Below are positions 60,408 to 64,000 of a DNA stretch of 64,000 bases, piece by piece (positions within the stretch are counted from its first letter, which is position 1; each line of letters opens with the position of its first letter). The position numbers and the translations under genes are program-made. Below the pieces are notes generated by a model. It was not told the origin of the DNA. It saw only the letters and a program-made list of their open reading frames with translations, and searched no databases. Source of the stretch: Balneola sp. (GTDB taxonomy: Bacteria > Bacteroidota > Rhodothermia > Balneolales > Balneolaceae); contig NZQV01000020.1 of assembly GCA_002696035.1 (NCBI GenBank), positions 71,071 through 135,070 on the forward strand, read 5' to 3'.

Positions 60408-61673
60408 TCATTCAGTTAAAATCTTATCACGAAGTGCCTGAAAGGAGTCCAGTATTTTTAGAATTTTGTTGAATTCTTCCGGGTGGGAGCGTTGTAATTG
60501 ACGAATCTTATCCCCCGCAAATAACGTTTTACCTCGGGTAAATAAAGGAGCACTTAGCACACTTAAGATTGCATATCCCCATATCCATGAACTGTCAACG
60601 CCGGTAAAATACAGGATCAGACTTATCAAGGTATAAAAGATGGGGAGTATGAAAAGCCCGGTCAAAAACTTTATGGAAGCATCAAAAGCATGATCTTTGA
60701 TGACTTTGGTTGTGAGATATTTAACCGGCTGATACGGGATCAGGTTATTGAAGTAGGAAAACATGTAGACCGGAAATAAGAGGAACTCCCGGAAAGAAAG
60801 TCCATCTGAAATGGCAAAATCCCGGAGCGGGATGTCATGCTTGTCGGCCAGTTTTTTTGCTTCCTTTGCTTGTTCTGTCAATTTCGGGGTGATGTATTCC
60901 GAGGCTTTTTGGATGCGAGGGTTTACAACATTTGGATCGGTAAGAATGGCCTCTTCCGGCTCCAGGTCGTTCCATAAAATTTCCTGTACCGGATATTCTT
61001 CAAGATCCTCCACATGAAATACGAGTTTCTTCATTGCTTCAGAAACATCCGCTTTCATGGTTTGAGCTGCTGCATTCTCATCTTCTTTAAATTCGGATTT
61101 GTAATGGTTCACAGGAATAGGATCTCCATAAACCACATGCACTGTATTTTGTGCTTCGCGATGGGCTGTATAATTGATGCCAACCGGCACGATCTGGATA
61201 TCAAGTTCCCAGTCTGAGGCCTCCTCTCCGCCAAAAGCGACCCGTGTAAATCCTTTACTCAGAGGACGGATGCGCTTTTTAAGATTATGATTGGCTTCCG
61301 CGAAGATCATGATGGCATCGTTGCGGTGCATGTAGCGGATGCATTCCTCAAAGATCGCATTATTTTTTTGAACGGAGCTGAATCCATCCCTAACCCGGTA
61401 AACGGGGAGCATGTTGAGCGACCGGAGAAACCAATCCAGGGGTTTTGGGTTGAAAGCTTCTGCACGCGTCAAAAAGTAGATGAAAGGCCGCACAGTAGTA
61501 ACTACATGCAGGGCATCCATGAAAGAATTCTGGTGGTTGGGAACAAACAGGATGGGCTTATTTTTGGGGATCTTTTCCCTGCCCGTGATCCTGATCCTCC
61601 TGTAAAAAAAATTCAGTCCGGTTTTAACAATGGGAAACCGGAACATTTGATACCAAAGATGATTTTTACGCAT
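60408..61673 (-). CDS. PlsC-type glycerophosphate acyltransferase
   Basis: A 421-aa acyltransferase. The PlsC HX4D motif is NHQNSFMDALHV (residues about 45-56), the second motif is AIMIFAEANHNLKKR, and the third IQIVPVGINYTAHREA. The C-terminal half has two or three membrane helices (FLTGLFILPIFYTLISLILY, SWIWGYAILSVLS) that common PlsC lacks. It probably acts on lysophosphatidate or a related lipid. Its ATG overlaps the symporter stop by 8 bases (ATGCGTAA), so the two are translationally coupled. Confidence 0.88.
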   Translation of the reverse strand: MRKNHLWYQMFRFPIVKTGLNFFYRRIRITGREKIPKNKPILFVPNHQNSFMDALHVVTTVRPFIYFLTRAEAFNPKPLDWFLRSLNMLPVYRVRDGFSSVQKNNAIFEECIRYMHRNDAIMIFAEANHNLKKRIRPLSKGFTRVAFGGEEASDWELDIQIVPVGINYTAHREAQNTVHVVYGDPIPVNHYKSEFKEDENAAAQTMKADVSEAMKKLVFHVEDLEEYPVQEILWNDLEPEEAILTDPNVVNPRIQKASEYITPKLTEQAKEAKKLADKHDIPLRDFAISDGLSFREFLLFPVYMFSYFNNLIPYQPVKYLTTKVIKDHAFDASIKFLTGLFILPIFYTLISLILYFTGVDSSWIWGYAILSVLSAPLFTRGKTLFAGDKIRQLQRSHPEEFNKILKILDSFQALRDKILTE

Positions 61674-62592
61674 TACTGAACACGCGGTGTAAAGTTGATT
61701 TTCCTACTGACCAATACCAGCCGATGCTGAGTCCGGCTACAATATGCCAGATGCCCCACCAGGCTGCTACTAAAGCCATGCCTCCGAGGCCGTCAAAGAA
61801 ATTGAAAATCAGCAATAATCCCAAACCCGAATTCTGAATACCGGTTTCAATAGCGATGGATTTTCGGTCTTTTCGGGGAAGGCCAAAGAGATAGCCAAGA
61901 CCATAGCCGCTGCCAAGAGCAATGGCATTGTGTACAAAAACCAGGAGGATGACAAGGTGCACATAATCTATGAAGTTTTCGAAGTTCATGCTGAATGCTA
62001 CGATCACAAAGCCTGCAAAAAAGATGATCCCGAAGTTTTTTATGTAAGGTGAAATGATCTGCGAAAGTTCGTCTTTCAGGTAGCGGAGGGTCATTCCCAG
62101 GATAAGCGGAATTCCGAGAATGAGAACGATAATTCGGAAGACTTCAAAGAGGTCGAGATGGATTTCAGTGAGGATGGCGTTGGTTGGTCCGTACAAACTT
62201 GCCCAGAATGCAAAGTTGAAGGGCGTCATAAAAATAGATAAAAAGGTAGCAAAAGCAGTCATACTAACCGAAAGGGCTGCATTTCCCCGTGCCAGAAGTG
62301 AAAAAAAGTTCGAAATATTGCCGCCGGGACAAGCAGCAACCATCATCATTCCTAAAGCAAAGCTGGGATGTGGCTCCATCAAGATCACCAGTAAAAAAGT
62401 AAGTGCCGGCAATAAGAAAAATTGCGATGCCAGGCCGATCAAAGTCCCTTTGGGATTCTTGGCTACTTTTTTGAAATCCTCTACAGTAAGCTCCAGGGCA
62501 ACCCCAAACATAATGATGGCCAGCGAGACATTCATGATATGAAGTCCGCCGCTATCAAGGTTTAGTTGTAGCGCGTCAATGGATTCGCCCAC
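61666..62592 (-). CDS. bile acid:sodium symporter family protein
   Basis: A 308-aa membrane protein with about 9-10 helices of the BASS (SBF) family, importing an organic anion with sodium. Family motifs are IIMFGVALELTVEDFKKVAK, ACPGGNISNFFSLLARGN and IAIETGIQNSGLGLLLI, where the crossover-helix residues of the sodium sites lie. The GTG at 62592 is the best start. Natural substrate is unknown; bacterial relatives carry pantoate, pyruvate or bile acids. Coupled to the acyltransferase gene. Confidence 0.9.
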   Translation of the reverse strand: MGESIDALQLNLDSGGLHIMNVSLAIIMFGVALELTVEDFKKVAKNPKGTLIGLASQFFLLPALTFLLVILMEPHPSFALGMMMVAACPGGNISNFFSLLARGNAALSVSMTAFATFLSIFMTPFNFAFWASLYGPTNAILTEIHLDLFEVFRIIVLILGIPLILGMTLRYLKDELSQIISPYIKNFGIIFFAGFVIVAFSMNFENFIDYVHLVILLVFVHNAIALGSGYGLGYLFGLPRKDRKSIAIETGIQNSGLGLLLIFNFFDGLGGMALVAAWWGIWHIVAGLSIGWYWSVGKSTLHRVFSNA

Positions 62593-62812
62593 TGGATCTT
62601 TGGTTTTGGTCTGAATTTATTCCGCCGGATTGGCTGCTCAAGGATACAAAAAGTTTTAGATACTCGAACAAGGATTTTATAGTCAGTATTAATGTGCTGA
62701 AGCAAGCGACCTTAACACTGTAACACCTCAGCACTGCAACACAAAAGCATGGTTTCTAAATCTCATATCTATTACTTTTCAATGAAATTTAAACCAACCC
62801 AAATTCATCATT

Positions 62813-63235
62813 ATGAGTAATGTCAATCCATTCCACCTTGCATTTCCGGTTCGAGATCTTGACGAATCCTACAAGTTTTACCACGATCTTTTAGGCTGTG
62901 AAACCGGCCGAAGCTCCGATTCCTGGATCGATTTCAATATGTGGGGACATCAGGTAGTGGCGCATTTAAGTCCAGAGGAAGCCAAAGAATCTGCTATGAA
63001 TGCCGTAGATGGAAAAGGCGTACCGGTGCGGCATTTTGGGGTGATCCTGGAAATGGACGAATGGAAATCCCTCGCCCAAAAACTGGAAGATGAAGGTATC
63101 GAATTTGTGATAGAGCCGTATATTCGTTTTAAAGGCGAGCCGGGGGAACAGGCCACGATGTTCTTTTTAGATCCATCAGGAAATGCGCTGGAATTCAAGG
63201 CGTTTGGTGATAAGAGCCAGATCTTCGCGAAGTAG
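62813..63235 (+). CDS. VOC-superfamily metal enzyme
   Basis: A 140-aa vicinal oxygen chelate protein. The two beta-alpha-beta-beta-beta modules are marked by [20 protein letters not shown], with its metal histidine, and [20 protein letters not shown] plus [15 protein letters not shown] with the C-terminal glutamate. This fits glyoxalase, dioxygenase or fosfomycin-resistance folds; the closest group is annotated only as VOC or glyoxalase-like. Standalone gene, followed at 6 bases by a hairpin. Confidence 0.88.
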   Translation: MSNVNPFHLAFPVRDLDESYKFYHDLLGCETGRSSDSWIDFNMWGHQVVAHLSPEEAKESAMNAVDGKGVPVRHFGVILEMDEWKSLAQKLEDEGIEFVIEPYIRFKGEPGEQATMFFLDPSGNALEFKAFGDKSQIFAK

Positions 63236-63240
63236 CTTTA

Positions 63241-63265
63241 CGTTCCAACGCAGAGCGTAGGAACG
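63241..63265 (+). repeat. hairpin element after the VOC gene
   Basis: CGTTCCAACGC (63241-63251) faces GCGTAGGAACG (63255-63265) across 3 bases, with one mismatch. Elements of the form CGTTCC-ACGC-GGAACG are dispersed hairpins in many phyla. Placed 6 bases past the VOC stop, it may also act as its terminator, though the T-tract is poor. Confidence 0.55.
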
Positions 63266-63323
63266 AGTGTTTGTGCTGATAAGTGCTAAGGTATAGAGCA
63301 AAGCATTGGCGAGGAATAAACTT

Positions 63324-63356
63324 CAACTTTCAATGTTGAATGTTCATTATTCAATG
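63324..63356. repeat. GAACATT-type simple repeat
   Basis: AACTTTCAATGTTGAATGTT then CATTATTCAATG, in the style of the run at 37128-37170. It overlaps the very end of the lipoprotein gene. Confidence 0.45.
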
Positions 63357-63901
63357 CTCTCTTTCTCAACCCACCGCAGATCATTCTGAATGAAGGTGAC
63401 AAAAGTCAGCACGTTTTGTGCTTGCCAGTAATCGCGAATTCCGTTGATCGGATCCTGATATGAAAAGGAGCGGGTGGTATCGCCATCAAAAACTTCGAAG
63501 CTGTACACTCGCCGGGGCAGTGTGCTTGAATCGGGCACCCAGCCTTCGATCTTATTTTGGGGAGGCAGGTTCATGATCTTCAGGAATTCTACAAACGCAT
63601 TGAAATCATTCCAGGAGCTGTCCTGTGCTGCAACAAATTCCCGGTCTACAATTTTTTCACCTTCTTCATTCAATGCATGCGTGGTAAGCGTTCCGTCCCA
63701 GGTGGAGTCTGATTTCTCAAATTCAAAATAAACAGCTTCATTGATATTCAACGAAATCAGCTTAGAAACTTCAGGCTCATCTACTCTTTCGGTTTCCTGA
63801 GTAACAGACGATTCAGAAACCACATTCTCTGACGAAGAACATCCTAACCCAAATAAAATTAATCCTAAAAAAAGCTTGTATGTAAAGTATCTCATAATCA
63901 T
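63347..63901 (-). CDS. lipoprotein of unknown function
   Basis: A 184-aa lipoprotein with a signal (LFLGLILFGLGCSSS) and lipobox cysteine near residue 21. The mature part is acidic, with no family that I recognise: LNINEAVYFEFEKSDSTWDG, FVEFLKIMNLPPQNKIEGW, RVYSFEVFDGDTTRSFSYQ. The last part resembles the pattern of DUF4340-like domains, but weakly. The ATG at 63901 starts the signal peptide; a GTG at 63913 lies inside the heptanucleotide repeat. The upstream region is that repeat, so its promoter is either in or beyond it. Confidence 0.7.
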   Translation of the reverse strand: MIMRYFTYKLFLGLILFGLGCSSSENVVSESSVTQETERVDEPEVSKLISLNINEAVYFEFEKSDSTWDGTLTTHALNEEGEKIVDREFVAAQDSSWNDFNAFVEFLKIMNLPPQNKIEGWVPDSSTLPRRVYSFEVFDGDTTRSFSYQDPINGIRDYWQAQNVLTFVTFIQNDLRWVEKESIE

Positions 63902-63907
63902 GTTTTT

Positions 63908-64000
63908 GCTCACTGCTCACTGCTCACTGCTCACTGCTCACTGCTCACTGCTCACTGCTCACTGCTCACTGCTCACTGCTCACTGCTCACTGCTCACTGC
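63908..64000. repeat. heptanucleotide tandem repeat, cut by window edge
   Basis: At least 13 perfect copies of GCTCACT (93 bases) with no variation, continuing past the window. Because 7 is not a multiple of 3, TGA stops appear in every frame on the minus strand, so it is non-coding. It starts 7 bases upstream of the lipoprotein ATG. Confidence 0.95.

Noticed and set aside
63908..64000. possible CRISPR array
   Set aside because: The unit is 7 bases with no spacers and there are no cas genes.

Overview
The window reads as a chromosomal segment from a marine or halophilic member of the Bacteroidota/Balneolota-Rhodothermota branch (Gracilimonas or Balneola would fit). The reasons are a moderate GC content, almost no Shine-Dalgarno sequences, promoters of the TTG-N20/21-TAnnTTTG kind in front of RNA genes, a T9SS-type C-terminal sorting domain, GH97, DUF2911, YfhO and OmpA/thrombospondin-3 proteins, and an unusually long IspH. 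The genus is an inference. I saw no phage, insertion sequence, CRISPR array or rRNA operon.

Layout. 1-4.2 kb: the N-terminal part of an aspartate kinase cut by the window edge, a repeat-rich spacer, a flavoprotein and diaminopimelate decarboxylase (lysine and peptidoglycan precursors). 4.3-9.7 kb: a promoter and a c-di-AMP (ydaO/yuaA-type) riboswitch, then a TIM-barrel protein, a CPA2 cation/proton antiporter fused to two universal-stress domains, and an APC permease fused to a PTS EIIA-like domain and an RCK_C domain. This looks like an ion/osmolyte module under c-di-AMP control. Between the permease and hisS lies a 170-nt rod-like sequence that may be a structured RNA (6S-like).

11.4-24.2 kb is a surface-glycan cluster: flippase, sugar aminotransferase, sulfotransferase, three glycosyltransferases, PIG-L deacetylase, LpxD-like acyltransferase with its own ACP and AMP-forming ligase, and a YfhO membrane protein. 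The first third is visibly AT-richer. 24.2-31.6 kb holds housekeeping genes: gatC, HPr and enzyme I of the PTS, an Xaa-Pro aminopeptidase, a lone HsdR N-terminal-domain protein, yidC, rnpA and an overlapping rpmH.

31.7-42.5 kb: an RMD-like TPR protein, a secreted PQQ-type sugar dehydrogenase with a sorting tail, glyS, a DUF1643 protein, tilS-hpt and a very large beta-propeller sensor kinase. At 42.6 kb a tRNA-Ser has a copy of its 3' end 137 bp further on, the mark of a past integration. 42.8-49.8 kb is a four-gene operon on the minus strand: secreted protein, FecR-domain protein, outer-membrane barrel and CHASE2 adenylate cyclase. It is the best candidate for an undescribed envelope-to-cAMP signalling system here.

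49.9-64 kb: tRNA-Ala, an OmpA lipoprotein, GH97, exported MsrA, a lipoprotein, amidohydrolase, DUF2911, the SRP RNA, UPF0316, YjbQ, IspH, Cu/Zn SOD, an acyltransferase overlapping a bile-acid-type symporter, a VOC protein, a lipoprotein, and a heptanucleotide tandem repeat running off the right edge.
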